DNA of 64,000 nt from Flavobacteriales bacterium (GCA_027491075.1 JAIXWX010000034.1:248001-312000); one strand, 5' to 3'. Positions 36,893-46,901 are shown, counted from the first letter of the stretch. A program made the numbers and translations. The notes: a model not told the origin generated them from the sequence alone.

Positions 36893-37006
36893 ATCGAATA
36901 AAGAATAAAAAAACGTATTGGCGACTTTGTTCTATCTTTAAGATTAAAACGAAATTGGGAACGGAATCTCGCAGTCCTCTAATTTGTTTTTAACTTAAAA
37001 AAGAAC

Positions 37007-37531
37007 ATGAAAAATAGGATCAGCTGTTTTAAGAATGCGGTGCCATTTGTTTTCTTGATACTCTTTTCGCTGAATGGCCATGCCCAATATACTGTGGAGA
37101 AAGAAATATACAATCATCGGGATTATATCTATAACGTAAATGATAGATATCATCCAGCCATTGCTGGAGTTGCGTCCTGTTTTATTCCCGGATTGGGTCA
37201 AATTTATTGCAATGAGAACAATAGGGGATTACGTTTTTTATTGGGGTATGGTGGCGGAATTTTAATAATGATGTCAGGTGCCATAATTTCCACTTCTAGT
37301 GAATTGGATGATGGCAATCCATCTGCATTAGGGACGGGATTGATTGTCGGAGGCTTCATGCTGACAAGTGGAGTTCAAATATGGTCGACAGTGGACGCGG
37401 TGAGAGTAGCCAAGGTAAAGAACATGGCACTTCGAAGTAATAATGGTGTAGGAATGTCAATTTCATTGAGTCCTAGTGTAATTCTAACGCAGAAGCAAAC
37501 ACTTGGCTTGACACTGGCAGTACGATTTTAA
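37007..37531 (+). CDS. Exported membrane protein with glycine-rich helices (DUF5683/TM2-like)
   Basis: A 174-residue protein with signal-like N-terminus (FVFLILFSLNGHAQ) and the stretch HPAIAGVASCFIPGLGQIYC, which resembles the 'PGLGQxY' motif of DUF5683 and TM2-type proteins. Two membrane spans follow (LLGYGGGILIMMSGAIIS and TGLIVGGFMLTSGVQIW). The C-terminus ends in a strand-like LGLTLAVRF. No pathway can be assigned. Confidence 0.7.
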   Translation: MKNRISCFKNAVPFVFLILFSLNGHAQYTVEKEIYNHRDYIYNVNDRYHPAIAGVASCFIPGLGQIYCNENNRGLRFLLGYGGGILIMMSGAIISTSSELDDGNPSALGTGLIVGGFMLTSGVQIWSTVDAVRVAKVKNMALRSNNGVGMSISLSPSVILTQKQTLGLTLAVRF

Positions 37532-37577
37532 AATTTAATCTTTAACTTCACACTTCGATTCATTTTTTCGAGACTCA

Positions 37578-38216
37578 ATGAGAAAGATCTTGGTGGTGGG
37601 TATTTTCTTAACCCTGGTTTCCGGCCTTTTTACGGGTGCGATATATTCCTTAGTTGAAGAACATCGTCATTCGTTGGCGAGATACGCTCCATCAACGGAA
37701 GAGGAGCTTTTGAAGAGCGAAAGAATGGGACCTGTGCGACTTTCCAAAAGAGAAGTGGATGAACTACTATTGCTGTGGAATCGGGAACTGATAGAGTTGG
37801 AAAGACTTCAATGGATATTCACGGCCTCTTTTTTCATCGGAGTTGTATTCATTTTTGCTATCCTTCTAAAAAGGGGATCCATGGTAAAGAAATTCGATGG
37901 TCTTTTTTTATGGATTATCACATGTTGTATGGTGTCGGTCGAATGGGTAATAGACGTCTTTAGCGACAAGTATTACGGAGGGAGAAGTGCAATAATGGAT
38001 TTGAGTATCGGAATATTTGTAGGTACAATTATAGTTTTACCCATTTTATTCTTTGCAGCATATAGAACGAATCAACATGAGTTGGCGTTAAAACTTCATC
38101 GCCAAAAATGGGTTTCCTATCTATCCATAACTTTTGCGGTTTTGAGCTTATTGCTCGCTTTAGTGATCGGTGTTGGTGTGTTAATGACCCCCGATCTTAG
38201 CGGAAATATTACTTAA
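37578..38216 (+). CDS. Membrane protein of unknown function
   Basis: A 212-residue protein with about five hydrophobic helices: residues 3-24, 80-100 (WIFTASFFIGVVFIFAILL), 108-128, 140-162 and 180-205. A basic-acidic extramembrane region links the first two. No motif is recognised. It lies 46 bases after the DUF5683-like gene and is closed by a good terminator hairpin, so these two probably form one transcript. Confidence 0.68.
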   Translation: MRKILVVGIFLTLVSGLFTGAIYSLVEEHRHSLARYAPSTEEELLKSERMGPVRLSKREVDELLLLWNRELIELERLQWIFTASFFIGVVFIFAILLKRGSMVKKFDGLFLWIITCCMVSVEWVIDVFSDKYYGGRSAIMDLSIGIFVGTIIVLPILFFAAYRTNQHELALKLHRQKWVSYLSITFAVLSLLLALVIGVGVLMTPDLSGNIT

Positions 38217-38239
38217 ATGAGGAGAAAGAACTCATTGCT

Positions 38240-38283
38240 AGCTGCAACTTCTAAAGGGAGTTAACAGCTTTTTAGCTTTTTTT
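38240..38283 (+). terminator. Rho-independent terminator
   Basis: AGCTG at 38240-38244 pairs with CAGCT at 38265-38269, and AACT pairs with AGTT inside, followed by TTTTTAGCTTTTTTT. It is 24 bases after the stop of the 212-residue membrane protein and separates that unit from the next gene. Confidence 0.65.
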
Positions 38284-38355
38284 CTCACATGAGTCTGAAG
38301 GAACATACGCATCTTTATGTCTGTGTTATTGTTTGAATCTGTATTCTATAGACTT

Positions 38356-40227
38356 ATGAAGAATCTTCTCCACGTTGTGTTTTTTCTATTAACATCCCAA
38401 GCAGTGCTCGGACAAGAACCCAGTTGGGTGACGACCAGGCCCAATAGTTCTGAACATTTTATTGGTATTGCTTCAGCCAGTAAGAACAACTCGAACTATC
38501 AAAAGGCGGCGAAGAAAAACGCTTTAGATGATTTGCTCAGTGAGATTCGAGTGACGGTTCAAAGTGTTTCGATTTTAAGTCAAATGGACAACAATAAAGT
38601 TTTCACAGAAGAGTATCAGTCCATTATTAAGTCAACAGTTGCTGATGAAATTGAGAATCTCGAATTGGTCGGGACGTATGAAGATGAAAAGGACTACTGG
38701 GTTTTCTATCGGATTCAGAAGGTGGAATATGAAAATCAGAAACAACGCAATCGTGAACAAGCACAGAAAATGGCACTTCAATTTTTTGAAAAGGCGAAAG
38801 AAGTTTCCCTGACCAAAGATTATGTCACTGCCATTGATTTTTATTTGCAATCTCTTCTTTCTATCAAGAGTTACTGGGGTGAAAATATCGAAGTGAATTA
38901 TCAAGGAAAGCCAATGTTTTTGGCCACTGAGGCATATACGCAGCTGCAACGACTCCTGGACAGTATTCATCTTGTGTCAGATGTGCAAACGATACAATTT
39001 TCATCCAGGGTAGAGAATAAGCAAGTATTGATTCAGGCGAAAGGAACGGAGAACATTGCAATTCCTAAGGTTCCTTTATTGGTAACCAGCTTGCCAGAAA
39101 GAGCAAATGCCAAGAACTATTTCACTAATGAGAACGGTCAGGCGAGCATTGTTTTAACACTGGCGAACAGTGTTACTATTGATCAAGTGGAAGTGGTTTT
39201 GAACCTTAAGAATTTCTCGAAAGGAAGTTCAGACGATCGGTTTTATCAATACTTAATGCAGAGTTTGCGATGTCCAGCGCAAAAAATTGATGTGATTGTT
39301 CCTGATCAATTAGCATTGGATATAAATCGTGTAGACGGCGATTTGTTTCCATTTCATTTTGATTATGTTAATGTAGATTTCAGCAATGCTGAGAAGTATA
39401 CATTTCGGAATCTCAAGCTCATTCCTATACGCTCCAAAGAGAACTTTAGGCGTGTTATAGGCGATATGGGGTATTATATTACTTTACAACAAGCAATAGA
39501 TGCTGATAAAGTGGTTATTAATGAAGTTAGCAATAGCGGAACGGTGAATACACTTTTGGTAAGAAATCTATCGACCGATACCCTTTTTGTAATGTCGGGT
39601 GAAATATTGATTGGAGGAAAGCAGGATCGCGTGGTAGCAAGAGATATGTTGATACCGCCTAATAGTGGACAAATGAAGTTGCCAGTGTTTTGTGTGGAGC
39701 AAGGACGTTGGCAGTATAAAAGTGACGGTACAAAATTCACCGAGTATTATGGTATGGCCAATGAGCATCTTCGGGATTTAATTGATCATAATGGAGGACA
39801 ACAAGCAGTATGGAATGAAGTTTCGAAAACCAATCAAAAGGACGGAGTGTATAGCGCTACAGATGCGTATACCGCGCATGCCAGTAAGATAGAGTACAGA
39901 AAAATTGAGCAAGAGTATGTCGACTTTTTCGAGAATGTATTCAATGATCAAAACGATGTAATCGGTGTGCTCGCCATAACAGGAAACGTTATTGAAGGAG
40001 CGGATCTATTTGTTTCCAATATCCTATTTACCCAAGAGTATCGCAAGTTAATGTATTCTTACATCGACGATGCCATTACTTACGGAGCACCTGTGAATAT
40101 TGAAAAAAACACAATAGATAACTACCTGAATCAATTGTTTACGCCGGAATTACAGCAACGATTTGTTCAAGAAAGAGGTCAGGCATTTCGCAGAGGCAAT
40201 CAGGTGATTCACATTGCGGTGTATTAG
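38356..40227 (+). CDS. Exported protein with LPP20-like and ARPP-1-like domains
   Basis: A 623-residue protein; ATG 38356 gives a clean signal peptide (MKNLLHVVFFLLTSQAVLGQ), while the frame is open to ATG 38317. Residues about 20-130 match the LPP20 lipoprotein-type fold (PSWVTTRPNSSEHFIGIASA, AKKNALDDLLSEIRVTV). A helical middle (EQAQKMALQFFEKAKEVS) and Ig-like strands follow. The C-terminal ~290 residues resemble the ARPP-1 (DUF6569) domain: NLSTDTLFVMSGEILIGGKQ, DRVVARDMLIPPNSGQMKLP, VFCVEQGRW and HASKIEYRK. ARPP-1 has been linked by comparative genomics to rhodanese/phosphatase and ADP-ribosylation contexts; its activity is unknown. Domain assignments are by recognition only. Confidence 0.8.
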   Translation: MKNLLHVVFFLLTSQAVLGQEPSWVTTRPNSSEHFIGIASASKNNSNYQKAAKKNALDDLLSEIRVTVQSVSILSQMDNNKVFTEEYQSIIKSTVADEIENLELVGTYEDEKDYWVFYRIQKVEYENQKQRNREQAQKMALQFFEKAKEVSLTKDYVTAIDFYLQSLLSIKSYWGENIEVNYQGKPMFLATEAYTQLQRLLDSIHLVSDVQTIQFSSRVENKQVLIQAKGTENIAIPKVPLLVTSLPERANAKNYFTNENGQASIVLTLANSVTIDQVEVVLNLKNFSKGSSDDRFYQYLMQSLRCPAQKIDVIVPDQLALDINRVDGDLFPFHFDYVNVDFSNAEKYTFRNLKLIPIRSKENFRRVIGDMGYYITLQQAIDADKVVINEVSNSGTVNTLLVRNLSTDTLFVMSGEILIGGKQDRVVARDMLIPPNSGQMKLPVFCVEQGRWQYKSDGTKFTEYYGMANEHLRDLIDHNGGQQAVWNEVSKTNQKDGVYSATDAYTAHASKIEYRKIEQEYVDFFENVFNDQNDVIGVLAITGNVIEGADLFVSNILFTQEYRKLMYSYIDDAITYGAPVNIEKNTIDNYLNQLFTPELQQRFVQERGQAFRRGNQVIHIAVY

Positions 40228-40238
40228 AGCGTTCTGCC

Positions 40239-43001
40239 TTATTTAATTTCAAACGAACAGGACATGACACTTAGATTTCCTTTAGGTAAATGAAAGTTTG
40301 AATCTTGTTTGATTTGGAATTTTTCCCATGTATTGTTGGTATTGGGAAGCTCTATCTTGGCGACTGTTTTTCCGTCTTCTGTTTTAAATTCTAGGGTTTC
40401 TACTTTTTGTGATTTGTACAAGAAGTCAATGGTGTTTTCGGGTGCATCAAACCAATTTGGAGAAGTATCTTCTAAATCTTTGTATCGATAAGTAGGCTCG
40501 AATACTAACGATAAATTTTCTTTTTGAGAATGACGAACAGCGCGAAGATCTATTTTCCACAAAGACCTTCCATGAGTAGCAACTACGAGCTCTTGTTCTC
40601 TTTTTTGAATTACTAAGTCATGAATGGCTACGTTGGGAAGATTTCCCAGTTCCATAAAACTTAAACCTCTGTCTATACTTATATAAAGTCCGTTGTCAGT
40701 ACCAACATACAGCATATTTTCATTGGTGTCATCTTCGCGAACAACGTTGATCGGTTCAAGTGGTAGGCTGGAAGCTATGTTTCTCCAAGTTTTACCGAGA
40801 TCATCACTCACGAATAAATAAGGCTTCATATCGTCGTTGCGGTACCCGTTTAAAGAAACATAAATTCTTTTTTCTTGATGAGCCGATAGCACTATTCGAC
40901 TTACGTATTGTGTTGGAAGTCCACTTGCGATGGAAGTCCAAGTGGCTCCAGCATCTTGCGTTATGTGAACACTTCCATCATCGGCGCCTGTGACAAGCAT
41001 TCCAAAACGAAGGGGAGATTCTGAAATCGCAGTGATGGTTCCAAAGGGTACATCGCCTGGAATACTTCCTTTAGTTAAATCTGGGCTGATGGTACTAAAG
41101 TTCTTCCCAGCATCTAAACTACGATGAACACGATTGCTGCATATATAAAAGATATCGGGTTGATGGGGAGATATCAAAATTGGAGTTTGCCAATTGTATC
41201 GAAGGGGTTTTTCACCGAATGAATGTTCGGGATGAATTTCTAAATAGTCTTTGGTGTTAAGTTCCAATCGCGCGTAATTGCCAAATTGATATCCAGTATA
41301 TACTCTGTTGGCGTCTCGCGGGTCCACTTGTACTTGCATGCCATCACCTCCCATGATGAACTGATAAGGATAACGTCCTTCGTAAGTCCAATTTCGGTTG
41401 GGTTCGTTGTTGGAAGGCCCTTTCCAAACACCGTTGTCTTGCAATCCTCCATATACGTTATACGGTTCTTCATTGTCTACTTGAACGGTATAAAATTGTC
41501 CTACAGAAACAGTATTGCAGTTGACGAAGTTCTTTCCGCCGTCTTCGCTGTATTGCACTCCACCGTCGCTTCCATTCAATAGCCAGTCGGGATGCTGGGG
41601 ATGCACTTTAAGCACGTGGTGATCTACATGGACATTCCCCGGATTGATTCCTTTCCATGTTTTGCCGCCATCTGTACTTTTAATGAGTGGTACTCCGCAG
41701 GTGTATAGTTCATCCGGTCTGGAAGGATGTACTTCCATCATTCCAAAATAATAGCCGTAGGAATATACCACGTTGTCTGAATATCCATCGTGCGTTTTTT
41801 TCCAAGTTCCTTCATCGAATGAATACACATATACTTCAAGGCCGATTACTGGTGTATTGAAAAGATCTTCATTCGCATCAAAGAGGTAGTCGTAAATGGC
41901 GCTCGGGCGGTATCTGTCTGAAGATATCAAGCTACGGATACTATCTTTGGAAAGGGTTCTTGGAAAGGCATTTTCTTTCAGAAACAATGAAAATCGAGCA
42001 GTATCCAAGGCAAGAAACTCTTCTTTGGTCATATTGAGAAAGTCGATTTTTTTTAAATTGGACTTTGTCGAATCAGGCTTTGCATCGTTGGGACGAGGAT
42101 TTTGATTATCTAATGAGGCGTACAAGTATTTTTTGTTGTTCATCATGGCAAGAGCGAGGCCGATGCGTCCTGTTCCAATTCCTTTAGGAAATCCATTCAT
42201 GAAAACCTGCCAGGTTTTTCCTCCGTCCATTGATTTATAGATTCCACTTTTTTCTCCTGCTTCTTGAAAGTTCCAAGCACGGCGAGAACGATGCCAAATA
42301 GCTGCATAAAGTTCATCAGGGTTATCAGAATTCAATTCCAGGTCAATCGCACCAGCGTTTTCATCTACAAATAGTTGATGTGTCCAATTACTTCCTTCAT
42401 CGGAAGAAAAGTAAATACCTCTCTCTTTATTGGGTGTATATAGATGACCAAGTACTGCTACCCATATTTTATTTGGATCTGTGGGGTGAAGTACAATTTT
42501 TCCTATGTGATGTGACTCAGGAAGTCCTTTGTAAATCCACGTTTTTCCATTGTCTTTAGAAGAGTACAAACCGACCCCGCTGTAGCTAGAGCGACTGCTA
42601 TTGTTTTCTCCAGTTCCTACCCAAATGGTGTTGGTGTTCCAATCGACAGCAATAGCCCCAATCGTCATGGCCGCGAGATGGTCCATTAAAGGTTCGAAGG
42701 TGACGCCATGATTTTTTGTTTCCCACAATCCTCCAGAAGCATAAGCGACATACCAGTGAGATGGATCCTTGGGATCCCACGCTAGATCTGTTACTCGGCC
42801 GCTCATTACAGTGGGACCAATGCTAATCGCAGGGATTTTCGAAAAGAGCGCATTCATTTCTGATCGCTTTTCAAAAGACTGAATACGTTCAATACCCGAC
42901 GTAGAAGAACTTTGCAAGTTATTCGTTTTTCTTTCTTTTTGAGAAAAGGCGGATAGCGTTAAAATGAAAAGGAAGACGGCGAGTTTAAAAGACTTTGTCA
43001 T
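40239..43001 (-). CDS. Exported sortilin/VPS10-like beta-propeller protein
   Basis: A 920-residue protein with signal peptide MTKSFKLAVFLFILTLSAFS. Nine or more Asp-box strands are visible (SSKDNGKTW, SSDEGSNW, SMDGGKTW, STDGGKTW, SEDGGKNF, SLDAGKNF, TQDAGATW, SDDLGKTW, SIDRGLSF), which indicates one or two multi-bladed propellers as in the sortilin/'glycosyl hydrolase BNR' group. An insertion rich in charged residues lies near residues 300-360. The last ~120 residues are a separate beta domain and no T9SS sorting domain is evident. Role unknown; it is divergent from the LytTR regulator gene. Confidence 0.87.
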   Translation of the reverse strand: MTKSFKLAVFLFILTLSAFSQKERKTNNLQSSSTSGIERIQSFEKRSEMNALFSKIPAISIGPTVMSGRVTDLAWDPKDPSHWYVAYASGGLWETKNHGVTFEPLMDHLAAMTIGAIAVDWNTNTIWVGTGENNSSRSSYSGVGLYSSKDNGKTWIYKGLPESHHIGKIVLHPTDPNKIWVAVLGHLYTPNKERGIYFSSDEGSNWTHQLFVDENAGAIDLELNSDNPDELYAAIWHRSRRAWNFQEAGEKSGIYKSMDGGKTWQVFMNGFPKGIGTGRIGLALAMMNNKKYLYASLDNQNPRPNDAKPDSTKSNLKKIDFLNMTKEEFLALDTARFSLFLKENAFPRTLSKDSIRSLISSDRYRPSAIYDYLFDANEDLFNTPVIGLEVYVYSFDEGTWKKTHDGYSDNVVYSYGYYFGMMEVHPSRPDELYTCGVPLIKSTDGGKTWKGINPGNVHVDHHVLKVHPQHPDWLLNGSDGGVQYSEDGGKNFVNCNTVSVGQFYTVQVDNEEPYNVYGGLQDNGVWKGPSNNEPNRNWTYEGRYPYQFIMGGDGMQVQVDPRDANRVYTGYQFGNYARLELNTKDYLEIHPEHSFGEKPLRYNWQTPILISPHQPDIFYICSNRVHRSLDAGKNFSTISPDLTKGSIPGDVPFGTITAISESPLRFGMLVTGADDGSVHITQDAGATWTSIASGLPTQYVSRIVLSAHQEKRIYVSLNGYRNDDMKPYLFVSDDLGKTWRNIASSLPLEPINVVREDDTNENMLYVGTDNGLYISIDRGLSFMELGNLPNVAIHDLVIQKREQELVVATHGRSLWKIDLRAVRHSQKENLSLVFEPTYRYKDLEDTSPNWFDAPENTIDFLYKSQKVETLEFKTEDGKTVAKIELPNTNNTWEKFQIKQDSNFHLPKGNLSVMSCSFEIK

Positions 43002-43139
43002 TTTTCTTTATATAAAAATAAAATAGCATTGCTTGGCGGTAGTGGCGTCAATTTGCTTTCCTAGTTTAAAAAGATTCCGTTATGAGAATCCTTTGTTTTC
43101 TATTCGGCTTTATGGATGCACTAGTCACTCGAAATTGAC

Positions 43140-43147
43140 TACGTTTG
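43140..43147 (+). promoter_or_regulatory. Possible -7 element upstream of the LytTR operon
   Basis: TACGTTTG matches TAnnTTTG and lies 97 bases before the response regulator ATG, just upstream of the LytTR-type direct repeats. If it is the promoter, the repeats would lie in the transcribed leader, which fits autorepression better than activation. A CACTAGTCACT match to the heptamer repeat is at 43119-43129. Confidence 0.35.
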
Positions 43148-43162
43148 CGAAGGTAAGGTATC

Positions 43163-43198
43163 AAATTCTCAAAAAAGTATATCGATTTCTCAAAAAAA
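43163..43198 (+). promoter_or_regulatory. Candidate LytTR binding site upstream of the response regulator
   Basis: Two direct half-sites, TTCTC-AAAAAA at 43166 and TTCTC-AAAAAA at 43187, start exactly 21 bases (two helical turns) apart. LytTR proteins such as AgrA bind paired direct repeats with this geometry. A closely similar site is found at 46902, upstream of the next large gene. Confidence 0.6.
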
Positions 43199-43236
43199 GA
43201 GTGCACCTTGGAGGTTCGACTTTTACATTAGTTCGT

Positions 43237-44013
43237 ATGGTGAAATGTGTGGTTATTGATGATGAGAAAAATTCTAGAGACTTTTTGGTAAATCTGATTG
43301 GTCAGTATTGTCCAGATATTTCGGTGATTGGCACTGCTAGTGGTGGGGTTGAGGGACTTCAAACGGTGGCGGAGCTGAAACCGGATGCGGTATTCTTGGA
43401 CATTCGCATGAGCGATATGGATGGGTTTACTGTAATGCAACGATTGCCCGAGCCGCGGCCCATGGTCATTTTCGTCACTGCGTATCAAAAATATGCCCTT
43501 CGAGCCATCAAGGCCAGCGCAATTGATTATCTGCTCAAGCCAGTAAATATTGGTGAATTACAAGATACTTCAAGAAAATTGAAGCAATTGCATGAACTCC
43601 GGTTTTCCAATCCTCATTTTAGAAATGAATACAATGACGCACTGAAATTGGTGATGCAAAGTGCCAGTGAATCCCAGCCATTGCGCATTGCATTGCCTCA
43701 TCATAATGGATATCGATTTGAACGCATGAATCAAATCGTTCGGCTGGAGAGTGACAGCAATTATACCACCGTGTTTTTAGAATCAGGAGAGAAAGTAATG
43801 GTGAGCAAGCCGATGAAGCATTTTGAGGATTTTCTAGATGAATCGATGTTTATTCGCATACACAACTCGCACATCATTAATATGAAGTTTTTAAAAAGCT
43901 ATAACAGAGACAAAGGAGTAGCTGAATTAGAGGGACAGAAGGAAATTCCTATTTCCAAAAGAAGATTAGCCGTTTTTATGGAAGCGATGAAGAAAACCTT
44001 TTACAAACCTTGA
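43237..44013 (+). CDS. LytTR-family response regulator
   Basis: A 258-residue regulator. The receiver domain starts MVKCVVIDDEKNSRDFL, with acidic pair Asp9-Asp10, phospho-acceptor Asp55 (AVFLDIRMSDMDG) and lysine in YLLKPVNIGEL. The LytTR DNA-binding domain spans about 150-258 (IVRLESDSNYTTVFLESGEK, FIRIHNSHIINMKFLKSY). ATG 43237 is chosen because it begins at the receiver's first strand; the frame is open further upstream but over the regulatory region. The stop overlaps the kinase start (TGATG), so both are made together. Confidence 0.95.
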   Translation: MVKCVVIDDEKNSRDFLVNLIGQYCPDISVIGTASGGVEGLQTVAELKPDAVFLDIRMSDMDGFTVMQRLPEPRPMVIFVTAYQKYALRAIKASAIDYLLKPVNIGELQDTSRKLKQLHELRFSNPHFRNEYNDALKLVMQSASESQPLRIALPHHNGYRFERMNQIVRLESDSNYTTVFLESGEKVMVSKPMKHFEDFLDESMFIRIHNSHIINMKFLKSYNRDKGVAELEGQKEIPISKRRLAVFMEAMKKTFYKP

Positions 44014-46901
44014 TGCAAAAAATGCGCTTTATTTTTATTTGTCTATTTGTGTTTGCGTATTGTAGCGCCTCAACGCAGAATACGATTGGATTTTCATATA
44101 CCAATTTTAATGCATCGAACGGATTGCCGAGTTCCCAAGTTCAGGGCTTGTTTCAAGACAGTCATGGTTATATCTGGGTGCTCACTGATAGAGGTGTTGC
44201 ACGTTATGACGGTTATGAGTTTAAGATTTATTCTAGCGAGAATGGATTACATTCTCCAAGTATACTCTTGATAAATGAAGACGCGCATGGGAATATTTGG
44301 GTAATGACCAATGAGGGGAAGTATTACCATTTGGATCATGATTTTTTTAAAGAGTATAAGGGAAATAAGCGTATCGCAGCGTTGTTGAAGGACAAACTTC
44401 CAGGACCATTTTTTTTCGATGATGATAACGTTATGTGGGCGACGACTTTTTCGGGTACGCAGCTTTTCAAATGCGTTGAAGACAGTGTAGAAGAGTATCA
44501 ACCAGAATGGCCGAATAATCAAGCCAAACCTACTTATTTTTTGAAACAAGTGAATGATCGCTTGCTTAACCTTCGTGTTGGCGAGGTCAAGGAAGTAAAT
44601 GAGATTCAAACGGCTCCTGATCTTACCTATCTGTTGAATGTTGCAGGTGAGTGTAAGTTGGCTTGTTCAGTGCAGGTAGAAAGCAATAAGTGGGTGGTTA
44701 GCGGTCCCGGTGGATATGTTGTTTTTAGCGATAAAGGTGAAATCGTTGCATTGTTCGAACCATCTCCGTATGTGTTTGGAAGTATGGATCGCGATCGCTC
44801 AGGAAATCTTTGGACAACAGACAGCCATGGGGCTCATCTAATTCATGATTATTCTAATCCACGAAATAGAACCACTTATTTTGAAGGTCGATTTATTACC
44901 ACGGTGATACAAGATCAGCAAGGTAACTATTGGTTAGGAGATCGGGATAATGGGGTTTACTTAGTTCCTAGTCTGAATATTTCAGTGATTAGAAGTAGAG
45001 AAAATGCTAGCAAGAAGCAAAAAATTACTTCACTGAAAGAGTGGAATGGACAGATTTACGCGGGGGATGCATCAGGTCAAGTGCATGTTTTGAAAGGAAA
45101 AGACTTGATTCCAATGATGGTAAGTGAATTAGAAAGTGAGGTGTCGGTGGACTTTTGTGTGCTGCCAAATGGAGATCTGCTCACTGGAAGTAAGCCGAGC
45201 ATTTATTCGGTTCAATCAAAACGTTTTTCTCAACCGATAACCGATAAAGTTATGCGGGGTGCAACCTTACTTAAAGATAATACGGTAGCAATCGCGACGC
45301 CAACAGGAATATTGATGCGATCTCCAGAGGGCGATGTAATTAGTGTCAGTGAAGGTCGATTCAAGGAGCGGACGAATAAGATTTACGAGGGTGGTGACTC
45401 GGATAGATGGGTAGGTACCAATTCAGGACTATTTCAGTGGTACAACGATTCAATCTATTCAGTTGCAATTTTGAATGAACTAAAGCCTCGGGTATTTGAT
45501 ATATGTGAGTGGAAGGATTATTTGCTTTTAGCTACACGTAATCTCGGACTTATAGTGTTTCATAAAGAAAGCGGAAGTTATTTTGTATTGAATCATGCCA
45601 ATGGATTACTTTCTTCAATAACGGATGCTGTATGTGTGGATGCTGAGGATAGAATCTGGTTGGGCCAACAAGGAGGTGTTCAACGCGTCACTTATGATTC
45701 TATGTTGATGAAATTCCATTTTCATACGTTGAACGTCAGTAAAGGACTATCTTCTAATGAGATCAACGATTTGTTAGTATTAAATGATACGGTGTATGCT
45801 GCAACGAATGATGGAATTTCCATTTGGCCAGCACGTCTTATCAATGCTGCACCCGAAAGCAATGTCTTGATTCATACGTTTCGAACTGGGGAAGAAGAAC
45901 TGGCATTAGTGGATAACCCCGAGTTAACCTACGATAGAAACAACATTTCCATATCGTTTACCGCCTTGAATTTTCGAACTGGAGTAAATACCCAATATAG
46001 ATATCGCTTGAATGGCTACAATACGGAGTGGGTAGTTACTGATGCAAGAACCATATTTTATTGGCAGTTACCTCCTTCTAGTTATACCTTCGAGGTGCAA
46101 GCGATGAATGAAGATGGTATATGGAGCGAATCGAGCATCTTATCATTCAAGGTACTTCCGCATTTTTCTCAAACCATTTGGTTTAAGGTACTATCTGCTA
46201 TAAGCATTATTGCTTTGGTACTTTTTTTCAGTTTTTTATACCATAGGAGGAAGAGGGAAGAGTTGAATGTACGCACCAAAATGACGGAATTGAAGCAACA
46301 AGCTTTGAACGCGAATATGAATCCTCATTTTATATTCAATGCACTCAATAGCATTCAACATCTGATCAATTCGGGGAAGTCTGTGGAGGCCAATGAGTAT
46401 CTTTCTTCTTTCAGCGCTTTGGTGAGAAAGAATTTGGAGTCGATACGATATGCTATGGTATCGCTGGAGGATGAGCTCGAACGGTTGGATTTATATATCA
46501 AATTGGAGCAGTTGCGTTTTGGGGATAGAGTACGCTACGTGGTAGATATTGATGAGAAAGTACACCCTTACGATTTAGAGATTCCGCCCATGCTGCTTCA
46601 ACCGTACGTGGAAAATGCATTGCTTCATGGAATTCTCCCAGAAGAGAGGCAAGGAACAATATTGCTTTCCATCCGCATTTTCACTACGAAATATATTATT
46701 TCTATTAAGGATGATGGAGTAGGAATAGAGCATTCTCGATTGAACAAGCGAAGCGACCATGAAAGCATGGCCCTGAAGATGAATGAAGAGCGGATGAGTC
46801 TAATTCGATCTGCCGAAGGCGCCGATTTTGGGGTGGTGATTTCAGACTTGTCTGTGAAAGGAGAAAAGGGAACGGAAGTGATTATTACGCTTCCTATTTG
46901 A
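44013..46901 (+). CDS. Propeller-sensor histidine kinase (LytS/His_kinase type)
   Basis: A 962-residue membrane kinase paired with the LytTR regulator. Signal peptide RFIFICLFVFAYCSAS; residues about 25-640 form ligand-sensing propeller blades of the Reg_prop type (SQVQGLFQDSHGYIWVLTDR, ITDAVCVDAEDRIWLGQQGG); about 645-715 is a Y_Y_Y domain (QYRYRLNGYNTEWVVTD). One membrane span near residues 725-745 is followed by a His_kinase domain with NANMNPHFIFNALNSIQHLI (phospho-His) and an ATPase domain with QPYVENALLHGILPEE and DDGVGIEHSRL. Such architecture usually senses periplasmic polysaccharide or polymer fragments; the ligand here is unknown. ATG 44013 overlaps the regulator's TGA. Confidence 0.94.
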   Translation: MQKMRFIFICLFVFAYCSASTQNTIGFSYTNFNASNGLPSSQVQGLFQDSHGYIWVLTDRGVARYDGYEFKIYSSENGLHSPSILLINEDAHGNIWVMTNEGKYYHLDHDFFKEYKGNKRIAALLKDKLPGPFFFDDDNVMWATTFSGTQLFKCVEDSVEEYQPEWPNNQAKPTYFLKQVNDRLLNLRVGEVKEVNEIQTAPDLTYLLNVAGECKLACSVQVESNKWVVSGPGGYVVFSDKGEIVALFEPSPYVFGSMDRDRSGNLWTTDSHGAHLIHDYSNPRNRTTYFEGRFITTVIQDQQGNYWLGDRDNGVYLVPSLNISVIRSRENASKKQKITSLKEWNGQIYAGDASGQVHVLKGKDLIPMMVSELESEVSVDFCVLPNGDLLTGSKPSIYSVQSKRFSQPITDKVMRGATLLKDNTVAIATPTGILMRSPEGDVISVSEGRFKERTNKIYEGGDSDRWVGTNSGLFQWYNDSIYSVAILNELKPRVFDICEWKDYLLLATRNLGLIVFHKESGSYFVLNHANGLLSSITDAVCVDAEDRIWLGQQGGVQRVTYDSMLMKFHFHTLNVSKGLSSNEINDLLVLNDTVYAATNDGISIWPARLINAAPESNVLIHTFRTGEEELALVDNPELTYDRNNISISFTALNFRTGVNTQYRYRLNGYNTEWVVTDARTIFYWQLPPSSYTFEVQAMNEDGIWSESSILSFKVLPHFSQTIWFKVLSAISIIALVLFFSFLYHRRKREELNVRTKMTELKQQALNANMNPHFIFNALNSIQHLINSGKSVEANEYLSSFSALVRKNLESIRYAMVSLEDELERLDLYIKLEQLRFGDRVRYVVDIDEKVHPYDLEIPPMLLQPYVENALLHGILPEERQGTILLSIRIFTTKYIISIKDDGVGIEHSRLNKRSDHESMALKMNEERMSLIRSAEGADFGVVISDLSVKGEKGTEVIITLPI

